From the NCBI RefSeq assembly GCF_030704535.1, contig NC_081822.1, positions 11,463,001 to 11,527,000 of the forward strand: a stretch of DNA of 64,000 bases, in the 5' to 3' direction. The translations under genes and the position numbers were made by a program. Below the pieces are notes generated by a model. It searched no databases. It worked only from the letters and a program-made list of their open reading frames with translations, and was not told the DNA's origin. Source of the DNA: Vitis vinifera (lineage: Eukaryota; Streptophyta; Magnoliopsida; Vitales; Vitaceae). Position 1 is the first letter of the stretch, and each line of letters opens with the position of its first letter. Shown piece after piece: positions 47,015 through 59,916 of this stretch.

Positions 47015-49735
47015 TCAGTACCGGCGAGGCATACGGTCCATAAATCTTCCCGATGGGCATTCAAATGCCATATGGCCCCTACCACCGCAGTTATTACATA
47101 TGACCAAGGAAACCATGCAATCCCTGCTCATATGACCCACCTGGTTGCAGCTCCTGCAGATAACATCTCGAAAACCAGTGTTGCGACCCCCACCACCCCT
47201 CTCTCCAAAAATCTCGGCCTTTGGGCATTGCCTAGCCACATGCCCAGCTATGTTGCACAAGTTGCAAACTGGTTCATTCTGACAGTCACGTGCTATGTGG
47301 CCAGTCTTCCTGCAGTTCTTGCATGCCTTATCATTTGTACAGTCAGCTGCAATATGACCTTGCTTGTAGCAGTTATTGCACAACCTCAAGTCCCCAGATG
47401 GCAACCCAGGAGTTGGGCAGTCTCTGGCACGATGACCAGTCTTATTGCACGAATGGCAGATTCCCTCATTGGGACAGTTGCTGGCCATGTGACCTGGTTC
47501 TCGACAATTCCAACATAATGATTGTGTGGTGCACTCTGATGCAATGTGCCTGTGAACAAAATGTTGATGGTATGGGTAAAATAATCCATTACAGTAGAGA
47601 AGACTTCTGTGTCATAAATATGGTTGTAATGCATGGAGGATTCATTACCCAGGAAGGTTACAGTTGTTACAAATAGCCACATTAGGGCATTCTCTTGCAA
47701 AGTGACCTGGCCGCTTGCAGTTGTTGCACAGATTGCCTTGGCTGGCACATAACCCACATAAATTAATGTGACAAGTTCACAAATAATCTAAATTATAATC
47801 ATCCAGATCATACAATAATAATCATTTGACTCCATGCTTTCTATTCATAAATCCTCTAGAATAAAAAAGAACAATTCATGCCCTTCAAAAAATTCCAGAA
47901 GTCTATACCATAACCTAAGAAAAAAAATGCCCATTTAAGGATCTCAATTTTTGACAGGAAATACACTATATAGTGAAACTAAAAGATAAGCACATCAAAA
48001 TCCAGCCAAGAAGTTATATTCTATGAAGGCCTGAATCCACTGGAAGTCCAAGAGAAATGTCATTTTTCAAAAGCTGATGAAAAAGGCAATTAAATCCTGG
48101 CCGTCTATTGGTATTCATGCAATGTAACCCTATCGTCCATGGAATACCCACTCAATTTTCCATATAATTCATGGTGAATCCAACATATTCTGATCAAATC
48201 ACAGTAGCAATACTGCTTTCCTTATAATATATATGTATAACCCTTAGAACCCCACTCAACTCAATAGCTTAACAGCATAACCTCCAACTTAGTGAATCCA
48301 CAAGAGGCTAGAGAAAAAGCAGAGAGTAGCAAAGCAAGAAGGCAACAGGAAAATATATGATGCGCATAATGATTATCAATAAAATAAAAGCAGCATGCCT
48401 CAAATGTAAAAGAGAATTGAGAAAGAAGTAGCCAGAGAAATTTTGATCAACGGTTTTCACACATGCCAAGATAATTCCCAAACAATAAGTATAAGTGTGT
48501 TAGTAAATTTCTCTCTTTTCTAACCTCTGTAGATAATAATATAATTTGAAATCAAATACACTAGTTTGACATCTAAAAACTATCTCAAACCTAACAAGCC
48601 AAATCAAAAGCATGTACATGGTGATGTCCGCCATAGTCATCCAAAAATAACCTACTACAAAGCTTCCCAAACTCCACAATCATATATATGTTATAAAGGG
48701 GAGAGGGAGAGGGAGAGGAAGAGAAAGCCATGCAAGTCAACCCTTGTTATGAACTCAATTCTAAAAGAGAGAGAGAGAGAGAACAATACATCAAACAAGT
48801 CAACCCTTGTTATGAATTCAATTCTAGGCAGCAATTTCCACAAAATTTTAAACAGGTAAACACATGATGACCAACATATGGAGTACATGTTTGCTCATCT
48901 ACAAGTTAGATTCCACATACAGCAACGAAGAATTTCGAGTGGGGTGCAACATATGCTTTGATGGCATACGAACAATGAAATATGCATTCACTACACCCTC
49001 AAACCTATTTAAAGATAAAAACCTTTAAGAACTTGAAAACAAAAATTTTGGCAGTAGCATTGTGTGAAACCAAATCATTTTTCCCACCTGGGACTGGAAT
49101 CGACAATATTGCATAAGGCATAAATTGCCATAGTTTCAACAAGAATTGGGTATTTTGAATAGGTGTTCAAATTTATTAAGAAAGAAATATGCTAGATGCA
49201 TAATAATTCACTCACGTCCCATATCCAAAAAAGAAAGAAGAAGACCAGTTTATAACATGAAGTACACAATTGCTATCAAATTGAAAACCAAAAAAATAAG
49301 CAATAAATTGCTACTTCAATCTCAAATATACCATTTGGTAAGAATTGTTGATTATGCATAAAGCTCCTAGGTGCAAGTATCAGAAAAAATATATATATTA
49401 TCACAACCAAAACCACAAACATGGAATATCCATTCTAAGGGATGCATCTCAGTGAGATCTCTTTGAGCAAACACACATGTCATCAAAGTCTGTCCATGTG
49501 ATATGAAACAGTGCTATCTTGTTTTATGTTTTCATTCTCTCTTCCTTCCTGAAGCGACAAACAACATGAAAGAAAATATCAATCAAAAACCAAATAACCT
49601 GAAACCCCTACGTGACTCTCTCCTATAAGGAGCATCACGATAGGACAAGCGTTGAGATCGGATCCTGCGATCTCGTGGACTCCTGCTCCGGCTCCGACTC
49701 TGACTCCTGCTCCTGCTGGTGCTACGTGAACTCAT
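47015..49735 (-). CDS. CCHC zinc-knuckle protein (CNBP/GIS2-like) with RS-rich N-terminus
   Basis: Coding exons on the minus strand are 49599-49735, 47649-47741 and 47015-47549. They are GT-AG, phases 2 and 2, 254 aa. Residues 4-20 are an SR/RS run (SRSTSRSRSQSRSRSRSP), followed by SYRDAPYRRESRRGFS. Then come nine CX2CX4HX4C knuckles, from CNNCKRPGHFAREC to CNNCGGRGHMAFEC. The end is PSGRFMDRMPRRY. Such proteins bind single-stranded nucleic acid. The animal and yeast counterparts (CNBP, Gis2) act on mRNA translation, and the RS run suggests nuclear or splicing contacts. A highly similar Arabidopsis protein with the same order is recalled. Exon 3 also translates into shadow frames on the plus strand, which are ignored. 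A probable 5'UTR intron lies upstream. Confidence 0.92.
48733..48826. repeat. 31-bp direct repeat in CCHC-gene intron
   Basis: CAAGTCAACCCTTGTTATGA and the following CTCAATTCTA recur at 48733-48763 and 48796-48826 with one difference, separated by a (GA)n tract. They lie in coding intron 1 of the CCHC gene, after a GA-rich purine run (48699-48727). Confidence 0.88.
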
Positions 49736-52700
49736 GTTCAAACCTCCTCCAACCCACGTCAACCAACACCGATCCACAGATACACCACCTCCACCACCAC
49801 CACAGCTTCTGCAGCTTCCCTGTCAACATTAATCATACATCGAATTATCTTCCTTAATCCACCTCATACTCCTATCTTAACCTTCAAACAGAAACACCAA
49901 ATTCCAACACTATAACAAAATCCTTGTCCAACAAACAACCACCAGTCTAGTTACAAATCACTATATCCCACACCATACCATATTTGCTTTAAAGGAACAC
50001 TTTTCTTCAACTAAAACACAGCCTCCAAGGAGAACTATATACCTCTTGCAAATAACAAAATACCAGGTAAATGCTGTCAGTGCCTAGACATGATAATACA
50101 CAATAGCCTTAACTCCAACCAAACAACAAATCCAGCCACAGAAGAAGCAGGCCCCTCCTCCATATTTTCACATATCCCTTTCCATTTTCACATGAAGAGA
50201 TTCATGGAAGACCCAAAATTTAGTTAATAACGGCAAGAAAAGGACACAGAGAAGGATGTTTACATTAGAAGGAAAAAAAAAATCAATAATAAGATCATTA
50301 TTATATGTGCACATAACTGTGAGTGACAGGCATTAATAGTAAAAGTAGTAGTTGATAATTGCATTCCTCATCAACATAAAACTGATTTCTTATGGGTTTA
50401 CTTTTCCATATGGCCCCAGTCTTCATCTGATTTTGGTGCTACATGCTCAAACAGATTTTTCTACTAGGGCTGTTCCACAACAAACCCTTGTATATCAAAG
50501 AAACCAATTAGCTTAATTCAATTTGTAAGATAGCTGATTCGCAACCAATGACTGATTGCAATTAAATATTGAGAATTTTTTTCTGTCAAGAGAAATTGAA
50601 AACTGTACTTTGTCTTTTCTGAGGGGGCATACACACACACACTACATGCACACATGAGTGTGTATTTCATTGATCCAAACTTATATGAAGGAGTGTTTCA
50701 TTTGATAAATTCCTACCCCTCTGTATATGTACATATATACTATTTCTTATGTGAACTGAACCTTAAACTTCCCAAGACCTAAGGGCAGAGTCTCCTCCTT
50801 TCCTTTCCTCCACCAGCTTCTCCCCTGACTGCTCTTGACTTCTAATAGTCATTGACTAGGATTTCTCATCACAAGTTAAAGAATGCTATAACTTGGCCTG
50901 TGTCACATCTAACATGTTATCTTTACATAGTAGATCCAGGCACAGATAAAGCATGAGTATTGTGGTTGGTAGAGGACAAACATAAAACATATGGTACACC
51001 GAATGAACATGAATCATAAAAGCAACTCTAGACAGAACCGAATGGCAGAAATAATTTCATGTGAGCAGAAACTAAAAAAAAAAAAAGTGCTAAAAACTGA
51101 CCCAACCCAATTAGTACAAATCAAATTGGTTCAACTTTCAACAACATGAAGCTCACTTTGGCTTGGGAATTGTGGAAATTGTCCTGGTTGGCACAGCTTG
51201 GAATTTCCTTATCTTCTAACAAATAAAACTGATACTTCAAGATGCATTTTTTAGTGATTTATGATTGCTTAATGTTTGATGCGTTTGTTTATATTCATTA
51301 CTGTGTATATTATACAAATTCTATTAAAATACTTCATTGTTCTCAGGTTATGGCTCAAAATGATTTTTAAATACAACCATTATGTTTTGAACTTCAAAAC
51401 CAAATACGTTTTAAGCAATCTTTAAATATCAGGCTTAAGGCCCAAATTGGTTTAGGTCCAATTGATCCATAATCCATCTAAACTGAATCAAATTGACCTC
51501 AACAAGTTTGGTTTAATTCAGTTTTTTCATGATTAGAAGTTAGGTTCAATTCAATTGAAGTATAAACCAATCATGTTGATTTGGCCAATTTTTTCTCCAA
51601 GAACAGACCAGACTAAGCCTTATTACACTCCTAACCCTAACAAACACCATGGGACACCTTATCCTAATTTTTCATCACAATTAAAACACACTTATAAACT
51701 TGAAACACAAAAACAGGAAGAGAAAAGCAAGATAACTAGAACTAAGAAACCTTAATGGAAGTCAACCAAAAGCAATAGAGGGAAAATGTAGCTTGAAACT
51801 GAGAAGATTGAATTTACTTGTCAGAAGTCTAGATTGACTAAAGGTTGAACCCTTATAATAACTCCACAGTTATGTCATGTAATAGGACAATGGATCTCAC
51901 CAACTAAAAAGCATAGCCACACTACTTTAAAAGGGGAAGGAACATATAACAATGTATATAAGAGCGATAACAACAAAAGAAAATAGAGAGTTTTTTTTTT
52001 TCATTTTTTTTTCCTGGCTCCTACAATAGGCCCTGCTGAAGCAAGAAAAGGCTACCCAAAGGGTGGGTTTAGAACTGAGGTTCGCACACAATTAATTAAG
52101 TTTCATACTCAAATAACAACTAAGGTGTATGCAAATACTGTATAAGTAACAACAATTATACTCAAATAACTTTCATAACAAATTCGTATCTTCCAGCCAC
52201 AAACACTACAGTAAGGGCAAATTATGAGAATGAGAGCATTCTCTTTTCTCCACTTCACCTAAGAATTGCCTTTTCCATTTCTCACTCTCTGCTTTCCATG
52301 GGACCAACCTGAAAGGAAAAAATACCAAAAATTCCTGGGAATGCAACATCCTTGCCATCTAAATTTTTCGTATTTTATCATCTGAATATCTGTGATGTGA
52401 AGTGCCTGAACCACACTTTCAGATATGCAGTATGCTTACAAGTGCAAATACGAAGCAACATTCATAGATTCAAAAAATTTGTGTCAGATCATAAATATAA
52501 CATAGCAATCCAATAATTTTCCATCATTTCCAGAAACTTATTGATTGCACATAAGGCGTTTTTCATTTTGCACGAACCCTAGAAAAGCCCTAATCCTTCG
52601 AATTCTTAATTTCAAAAGAGAGAGAGAGAGAAAAAATAATAAATAAAAAAGAAAACCCTAGGGTAAAGTATTCAGCAGAACCTGCATCCAAGATTAAATA

Positions 52701-52815
52701 AACCAACCCTAGACGACCATGAATGAATGTTTGCACAGGTATGACATAGAGGATGAGAAAGATTCACGAACCTCTGAGCTTCTACACCTTCACGCCGATG
52801 GCAGTGGATTTGTTC
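49736..52815 (-). other. 5'UTR and probable 5'UTR intron of CCHC gene
   Basis: On the minus strand an acceptor (GACAG/GGAAGCTG) ends at 49819/49820, giving an 84-base leader part before the ATG. Possible donors are AG/GTTCGTG at 52772/52771 and CAG/GTTCTGC near 52682. The interval would be a leader intron of nearly 3 kb, a common feature of housekeeping genes in plants. No other gene is seen in it. Splicing is predicted, not shown. Confidence 0.5.
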
Positions 52816-52840
52816 GTCTATTTGTGCATTTTTGGGAGCA

Positions 52841-52847
52841 ATTTATA
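52841..52847 (-). promoter_or_regulatory. TATA box of CCHC gene
   Basis: TATAAAT on the minus strand, with transcription expected about 30 bases downstream near 52810-52815. A palindromic G-box CACGTG lies 45 bases upstream (52891-52896) in the context ACACGTGG. TATA and G-box together support a real promoter here. Confidence 0.6.
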
Positions 52848-52890
52848 GTAGAGGCTCGACAATGTGCCCTAGACGATCACTCCAATCGGA

Positions 52891-52896
52891 CACGTG
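52891..52896. promoter_or_regulatory. G-box
   Basis: CACGTG embedded in ACACGTGGC, the binding form for plant bZIP and bHLH factors and also the ABRE core. Its position about 45 bases upstream of the TATA box fits a proximal promoter element of the CCHC gene. Confidence 0.5.
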
Positions 52897-53314
52897 GCTG
52901 TCGGCTAAAGATGTGGCCCCGCGGTTGCGTGGGTCCACGGCTCAGTCGGACCAGCTTATGGGATTTTTTTTTTTTTTTTTCCTTTTTTTCCAACATTGAA
53001 ATATCATCATTCTTTATCTTAAATTGTGCATTTTCCCGGGATATATGATAAGATATATGATAGATGTTGTATTTCATCCTACAAGAAATGAAATACGAGA
53101 TCTTTGCATATTAAATTTAATAAATATGATATCCTTATGTTATATTTAATTTATAATATGAATAAAAAAATAAAATAAAATTTATATTATTTTTCAATAT
53201 TTAAAATAAAAATTACATTACATTATAATATTTTCAATTTAAAAATATATGAAATTTCTCTTATATTTAATAATATTAGTGATTAAAATATTTAAAATTA
53301 TACATATATATATA

Positions 53315-53398
53315 TAATAACCACATAACCTTCTATGGTCAAATTTTTAGGATTCTCAATGGGAACCCAAACTTCAAGGTGCTAACAGGCCGTAACTA
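53315..53398 (-). mobile_element. Truncated SINE copy
   Basis: The string AACCTTCTATGGTCAA, then GGATTCTCAATGGGAACCCA and AAGGTGCTAACAGGCCG follow the same order as the SINE at 12127-12338 (AACCTTCCATGGCCAA, GACTCTCCATGGGGACCCA, AGGTGCTGACCGCC). Only the tail half remains; the promoter boxes are missing. Confidence 0.65.
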
Positions 53399-53399
53399 A

Positions 53400-56300
53400 A
53401 CTTTATAATAATTTTTTAATTTAATTTGATAATAAAAAATTATTTTGTAAAATAAGTATTTAAAATATTAAAAAATGATAAATAAAAAATAAATTTATAA
53501 TACATGATATATGTATATCTTGTATTTTAACTTGAGATTAAGAGGAAATATAAAAATGAAGGTGAATAATATATCTAACTACTAATCTTATCTTGTATTA
53601 GGTTAAACATATGACAAAATAAATTATGAGATAACTTATCTTATCTCATCATTCACTAAACATGAAAGGTAATTCATTTAACAACTTAATTTAATTTTTC
53701 AATGCTTTTATAGAGCACCTTTAGCATAAGAAGCACTTTCAAAGAAATATAGAAATCACCCTTAAAGTTTTTATTTTCACTAAAAGTACTTTAAATATTA
53801 TCAAAGGTGCTTTAAGTTATAATTAGATCAATCATGATTAGTGAAATAAATTACTATTATGACTTGTTAAAGTAAAAAAATAACTTTAAATATTAAGTCA
53901 AATTAATTTACTTTAGGTGGTGTTTGTTTTTTAGCTGAATAAAAAAAATACTAAAATATAGATTTTTTTTTTTTTTTAGCTAAAAGTAACATAATGATAC
54001 CACCCAACATTAATATTATGACATTTTTTATTCGCAAATGTCAATTTACTCAAGCACAAGGTCTATGTATCAATTAAACGTGTTCCCTCAGTAGGAACGA
54101 ACAAATTGTTTGGCTAAGAAGTCGCCCTTTGTGTTTAAATTATTATAAGTTTCAACAAAGCGAGCAACATGTTGTTTCAGATTTCCTTTTCTATCGAATG
54201 ATTCAAAAATTTTAAGTTGATAACTCACAAGCGTGTACATGTTATATCAATCCTCTTAGTATGAGACTTAGAGTACATAAGTGCACTTTATGATGACCCA
54301 TTATTCCACAGTCTGATGGTATTAGTTATCATGTCTTAAAGTTGTTGGACTGATAGTGACATTATCGAGGCAAATTCAACAATTTGTCTTTCCATCCCAC
54401 TGACTTGGACGCATGTGGTCCATCAACTAGAAAAGCAATTTTCAGAGGGTGAGTAAGTCCTTATCTTGACTCAATCATGTTTTGTATTTGTATCTCAACC
54501 TTGTTCACGAGGGAGATTATTTGCAAACCTTTCTACTCGATAGTTTTGGTAAGTTTGATAATGACATGAGTCATCTCAATTAATTATTTTTCTACAAATG
54601 TAGTGTTTGTTGTCATTAGTGGCATAGTCACTGAGAATAAAAATGTAAAAGAATCAGAATGGTTGAAGGAATTTTTCTCATTTAACATCCCATATGGTAA
54701 TTTAGCGTGTGAGACAATGTTAGATTTGGCATTGACAACAAAGTATGGAGACTTATCCCAAAGTTCTCCAATGCTAAAGGGTGTTTTTTCCTACTATGAG
54801 ATCTTTGGCCCTTTGCCCCAAAAGAAGCCAAGGTGATGAACAACTGATACTTATTGTGTGTCCCTCTTGGTTTTAGCAAATAAGTATGTTCAATTATTTG
54901 TTTTGTTAAAAGTGTAATAGTTGATTTTATTTTACTGCAAATCATGGGGCCCATAGAGGTACTAGGTGTTGATGTCAATGAAACAATGACAATTTTGCCA
55001 TTGCCTTATCGACATGCGTAGCTTAAGTCTTTTTAGATGTTATAATCTTAATAGTGATCAATTTTTAACAAAATAGATGAGAAACAAAGATATCCCACCT
55101 AGCGTATCATAAATTTGTATGCACAAATTTCGGGAAGTTTTACAAGACAATCAAAACTATAGAAAATATATATATATATATATATGTATATGTATGTATG
55201 TATGTATGTATGTTAGCAAAACTTTGTACTAAAAAAAATAATTATGGTTTATAGACTCAAATATAATAAATTTTACAAAATAATATTTTCTCTATAATTC
55301 ATTTACTTTGATCACAATTTGAATGACGACTATGAAAGTGTTTTCTTGATTTTTTTTAAGATCAATCTAATGTCTAAAACAACATGTTTTTGAGTGAATC
55401 CATTGAATGGTGAAAAACATGTATGTCATTTTTCTCGTTATAAAACCTCTTTTTCCATATGAAGTTGTTTTGTTAATCATCTCCATTGAAATTCCCAATA
55501 TTTGATTTGCTTAATTCAAAGAATTCAACTCTTTGATTTTAACATATTGTCTTATTCCTTAAAGAAATTTGCCTACAAAATAATATTTATTTTTAATTAT
55601 CTTTTATTCAATGGCTTGATTTTATTTTATTTGCATGACTTAATTTTGTAATTTTACAAATTTCGTCATATGTCATATTTTGAATACATGTCACATGTCC
55701 AATGTGTATAACACATAACTTGTCAAATTTAAATTTTGTTGAACTAATAAATCACAATTTTGATGATCAATTTATTGATAATTTAATCCACTAAAATTTT
55801 GATACCTACACCTAATAAATAAATATTTTTATCATTTATTATAAATACCATCATATTAGCTCTTGTTTTATCCTTTGTTACTCAATACCACCTATTCATA
55901 TCCCAAAATATTCCTATCATATATTTGGCTTTTTATCCTTATATTTCATGGTTTTATTATTTGACTATAAATTTATAACTATCCTAATAAAAGCTTTTAC
56001 TATTTACAATGAATACATCTTTAATTATTAATTATACTGGATAATATTAAATTTATTTGTATTATTTCACCTTTATTCACATGTGATAGTTGTGCTTCTA
56101 ATTATTTTCCCCTAAGTTATATATTTTAAAATATAATTTAAATAAAATTTGATATTTGGTTGAGTTGATGGCTAATCTGACACTATTATGAATTAAGAAA
56201 CAATCATGTAACTTAACTCGAACTCTAACATGAAGTACTAAATCTAAACCCAACCTAACCTTATTTTTTTAAACTTGGATTGAATTTAGGTTGGTTGAGT

Positions 56301-56930
56301 TAAACTTAGTTGGTTTGATCAATTGAATAATTTGAAATTTATATATATATTTAAAAAAAAATATTTGTATATATTTATATGAAAAATTAAATAATAAATA
56401 GGGCAAAATTTCAAGATAGCAACAAAAAAGTAAAAACTAAATTTACACATTTCTAAAAAAATGAAAAAATATATATGATATAATATAATTTGATATTTTC
56501 TCTTAAAAATCTAAAAGTAAAATGAATATTATTATATATGATAATATATAAAAATAAATATTATTATAAAGGATAATATATATTATAATTATTGTAAAAG
56601 CATTAAATCGAGCTTAGATAAGGCTTGGGTTGTCCGAACCTTCACTGGAGTCCAACCCAACTTAAGTTTGGGTTAAAAATAACCTAATCCAAGCCTAATA
56701 CAAATATTATAAATTATTGTTCAAACTCAAGCAAATATCATGTTATGTTCAGGTTGAATAAGACCAATTGGTCCAAATTCCACCTATAATTCAAACGCAC
56801 ACTTTATTTTCTTTTTTCTTTTTTCTTTTTTCATTTTTGTCTATTATTAGCATAAAAATTTTGTAGGTAATTATTTCATACATTTGTATTAATGATACAC
56901 TCTCACTATATAGATATTATCCACTTTTAA
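53400..56930. other. AT-rich intergenic, no gene
   Basis: Strongly AT-rich sequence. A slightly more balanced part (54050-54840) carries one 77-aa frame (54603-54836) that could be remnant coding sequence of an old mobile element, but I recognise no domain. A microsatellite, (AT)n then (GTAT)n, lies at about 55166-55213. Confidence 0.45.
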
Positions 56931-56946
56931 CCTGAAAAGGGTCTTA

Positions 56947-57263
56947 CGACTTTAAAACGCGTTTACAATGTTAAGATGAGTTTCTACATATATAACGCTA
57001 GAAACTTTATCTTTTATCCGATATGAGACATCACAAACACCATTCCATGCAGACACAACGTCCCCATTGTGTTCCATAAGATTGCAGGATCAAACAAACA
57101 AATACTCCCTATGGGACCAAATAAACCCCGCCATTGGGTTTGGAAATTGGCTCTTATACTATTTGTAACAACTCACAACTTTAAAACGCGTTTATAAGAT
57201 TAAAAGGAGCCTTTATATATATAGCGCTAGGAACTTTCTCCCATATCCGACTTAAGACATCAC
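56947..57263 (-). mobile_element. TRIM-like element with two terminal repeats
   Basis: Two 88-base direct repeats (56947-57034 and 57176-57263) share ACTTTAAAACGCGTTTA and end near GACATCAC. Just before the right repeat, GCTCTTATACTA (57150-57161) matches 10 of 12 positions of the complement of the plant initiator-tRNA-Met primer site, and TGTAAC (57164) follows as a terminal-repeat start. So the element is a minus-strand terminal-repeat retrotransposon in miniature. The internal part is only about 140 bases and non-coding. Confidence 0.7.
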
Positions 57264-57395
57264 ACACACACACACACATATATATATAAAACATAAAATT
57301 TATATTTATTAAGTATAAATATTTATTATTTTTAATCAAGTAAAAATAAGACCACTCTCAATATCTCGTTGTATGCACTTGCAAATCAAGTAAGT

Positions 57396-57807
57396 GGGTG
57401 TTTGGTAAACCAACTTAATAATTTAATTTAAGTCATTAAGTATGTTTAGTAAAATAACTTAATGATATGACTTAAAGTAAAAAACAATTTTAAGTAAGAA
57501 AAATAATTAATTTATTTTTAAGTTTACATTTTTATTTACTTTTTTATTTTCATTTGTCTTAATTACCTCCACGATTTCTTTTTTGTTATTCCATAAACTT
57601 CATTGTTTTTTAACTTCCTTTACCCTAATTATAATTTTCAAGGATAAATATGTCGATTTGATAATTTAGAATAAATTTTATCAAACAAACTTAATACTTA
57701 AAATAAGAATTAAGTAATAAGTTTTAAATCAATAACTTAAATATAAGTGGACTTAAAATTAACTTAAGTATTAATTAATAAATATTAAGTTTTAGCAACC
57801 ACTCCCA
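57396..57807. mobile_element. MITE, hAT-like ends
   Basis: GGGTGTTTGGTAAACCAACT (57396 on) is mirrored at the right end (57783-57806: TATTAAGTTTTAGCAACCAC then TCCC). The interior is AT-rich with several AAGT/ACTT-rich short repeats. The target-site duplication was not resolved. Confidence 0.5.
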
Positions 57808-58094
57808 AAGTGTTTGCTTTTTGCCATTCCTAAATTCTTCAATTATTCATCTTAAAATCCCTATTTTGCTATTTTGCTTTTTACGGGTGGACCATTTTCA
57901 TATTTATGAACTCAAAAATTAAGTGCGTTCCACACTTTTTATTTGGAAGTGTTTTTTTAAAGGAATCTTACCAATCATCTGTTTCTATAACAAAAGAATA
58001 TAAGTGAAAATTTTTAATTTTTTAAAAATATTTTTCTAAATTTTGTCAAACATTTAAGCTTTTTTTAAAAAGTATTTTTTAAAACAAGTTTGCA

Positions 58095-58670
58095 AATTGT
58101 TTTTTCGATGTTTTGTATAACAAAAATATGTTTAAAAACCTTAAATATTTTTAACCTCTTTTCTATATGTTTAAATATATTTTAAAAATAATTTTTATAT
58201 GTAATGTTTTGTTTTTAATCATTCTTTATATTTATATAATTATTTTTTGAAACATTTATTAGAAAATAGGTGAAAACAAGCAAAATAAATAAATAAATAA
58301 AAAGTCATTTTTAAGAACAGAAAACTAACTCTTGTTGAGTAATTATTTTCAAAAATAGTTTTTGTTATTTGAAAAAAAAAACATGAAAACACGTTCTACA
58401 ACAAAAAAATAGAAAATAATTTTTTATTCTTAAAAACAAAGAAACTATAGTGTTTTTAGAAAACAGTTTTTAGTTGTTTTCAACTGTTTTTATATGTTTT
58501 TTGGGATTTGTTTTTAGAAAATAACTATACAGATATAAAGAATGATTAAAAATAAACCACTCTACAAATAAGTTATTTTTAAAATATATTTAAAAATATA
58601 GAAAACATATTAAAAACATTTCATTCCCAAATAGACTTTAGTTTTGCAAAACATCATAAAACAATTTTTA
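58095..58670. mobile_element. Fold-back element with arms of about 150 bp
   Basis: The left arm (about 58095-58248) and right arm (about 58517-58670) are inverted copies. For example, TTTTTAATCATTCTTTATAT at 58212 pairs with the block at 58530-58552. TTTAAATATATTTTAAAAAT at 58170 pairs with 58572-58595. By eye about 80 percent of positions pair. The spacer is about 270 bases and non-coding. This is a long-TIR MITE or fold-back transposon. Confidence 0.65.
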
Positions 58671-59300
58671 AAAACCGATCTAAAAAGTCATTTCAAAATT
58701 ATTTTGAAAGGCATCGGTTGCCAAACAAAGCCCTATTTTCTTTCTTTTTATTTATTTATTTATTTATTATTTTTATTTTATGGTTATCAAAGTGTTTTTC
58801 TACTCTTTTTAATAATAAAAATTGTTTTCAAAATCAGTTATATAACATGACTTTTTTTTTTTTTTTTTAAAAAAAAAGAACACTTTTTATATTGTTAAAC
58901 ATTTATGTATTTTAATTTTGTTGTTCCGCTTGGTTGTTAAAGAGTTAAACACTATTCTTTTTTTTTTTTTTTTGTAAAAATGAATATTTATTAATGATTT
59001 AAGTGCACTTTAAATTAAATTATTTTTAAGTAATAGACTTAAAACTTATTTACTTAAGTTTGTTTGATAAAAGTAATTTAAAATTTATTTTAAATTATCA
59101 TATAAATTGTAAATAATATTAATTATCATTATTGATTTCAACTAATATTTATTTTTTATTAATTTTAAGTAATAGATTTATTTGTTAAACATTTATATTT
59201 AAAATATTACACATGCATAAGATTATTACAAAATATTTATTGTAAAAAATGATATTGAACATCTATGTTCAAAATATTATAGATGTAGAAAATAATTATA

Positions 59301-59916
59301 AAATATTAATTATAAAAAATGAGTGTAGATATGGAATCATAATTGTAAAATTGTTTAATTTATTTAATAATTTAAATTAAGTTATGAATTGATACTGATT
59401 CATTAAAATATGCTCTTAATATTTATTACATAATAATTTAAGTTGATTTTAAATTAAATTATTTTTAGTAATAGACTCAGAACTTATTTCTTGTATTTCA
59501 GTTTGCAAATCTTAGATGGTTTTTTTTTTTTTTTTTTCTGAATCTATTAAATATTTTTATTTTGTTTTGTAGTTAATGTTATGATTATTTTAAAGAGATT
59601 TTCTAAATTTGAAGGACCGTGAAAAGGGGAATTATCATTTTAATTTATTATATGTATTTTTCATATTGTTTATGTAAAACATTTCTAATCTAAATTATTA
59701 CATAAATAATTTAAGTTAATTTTAAATTAAATTATTTTTAGTAATCGACTCAAACTTATTATTTGATTTTTTTTTTCAAACTTGATAAAATTAACTTAAA
59801 ATTTATTTTAAATCATTAGATTATCATATAAATTATAAGATAGTTCATTTTAACTAATATTTTATTTTTATTAATTTTAAGTAACAAATTTATTTATTAA
59901 ACATTTATATTTAAAA
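59301..59916. repeat. AT-rich duplicated block, left copy
   Basis: Two parts recur beyond the viral insert. 59301-59490 matches 61196-61390 (includes ATGAGTGTAGATATGGAATC). 59418-59916 matches 61537-62030 (includes CTTGTATTTCAGTTTGCAAA and AGGGGAATTATCATTTTAAT) at roughly 90 percent identity. The block is non-coding. Confidence 0.8.

Noticed and set aside
47072..47518. 148-aa plus-strand frame
   Set aside because: Mirror of the zinc-knuckle exon on the minus strand.
54603..54836. 77-aa frame in AT-rich DNA
   Set aside because: Could be an old mobile-element scrap, but no motif was recognised.
57373..57828. AAGTG on both sides of the MITE as a target-site duplication
   Set aside because: The bases do not abut the inverted-repeat ends in the same register, so the duplication is not established.
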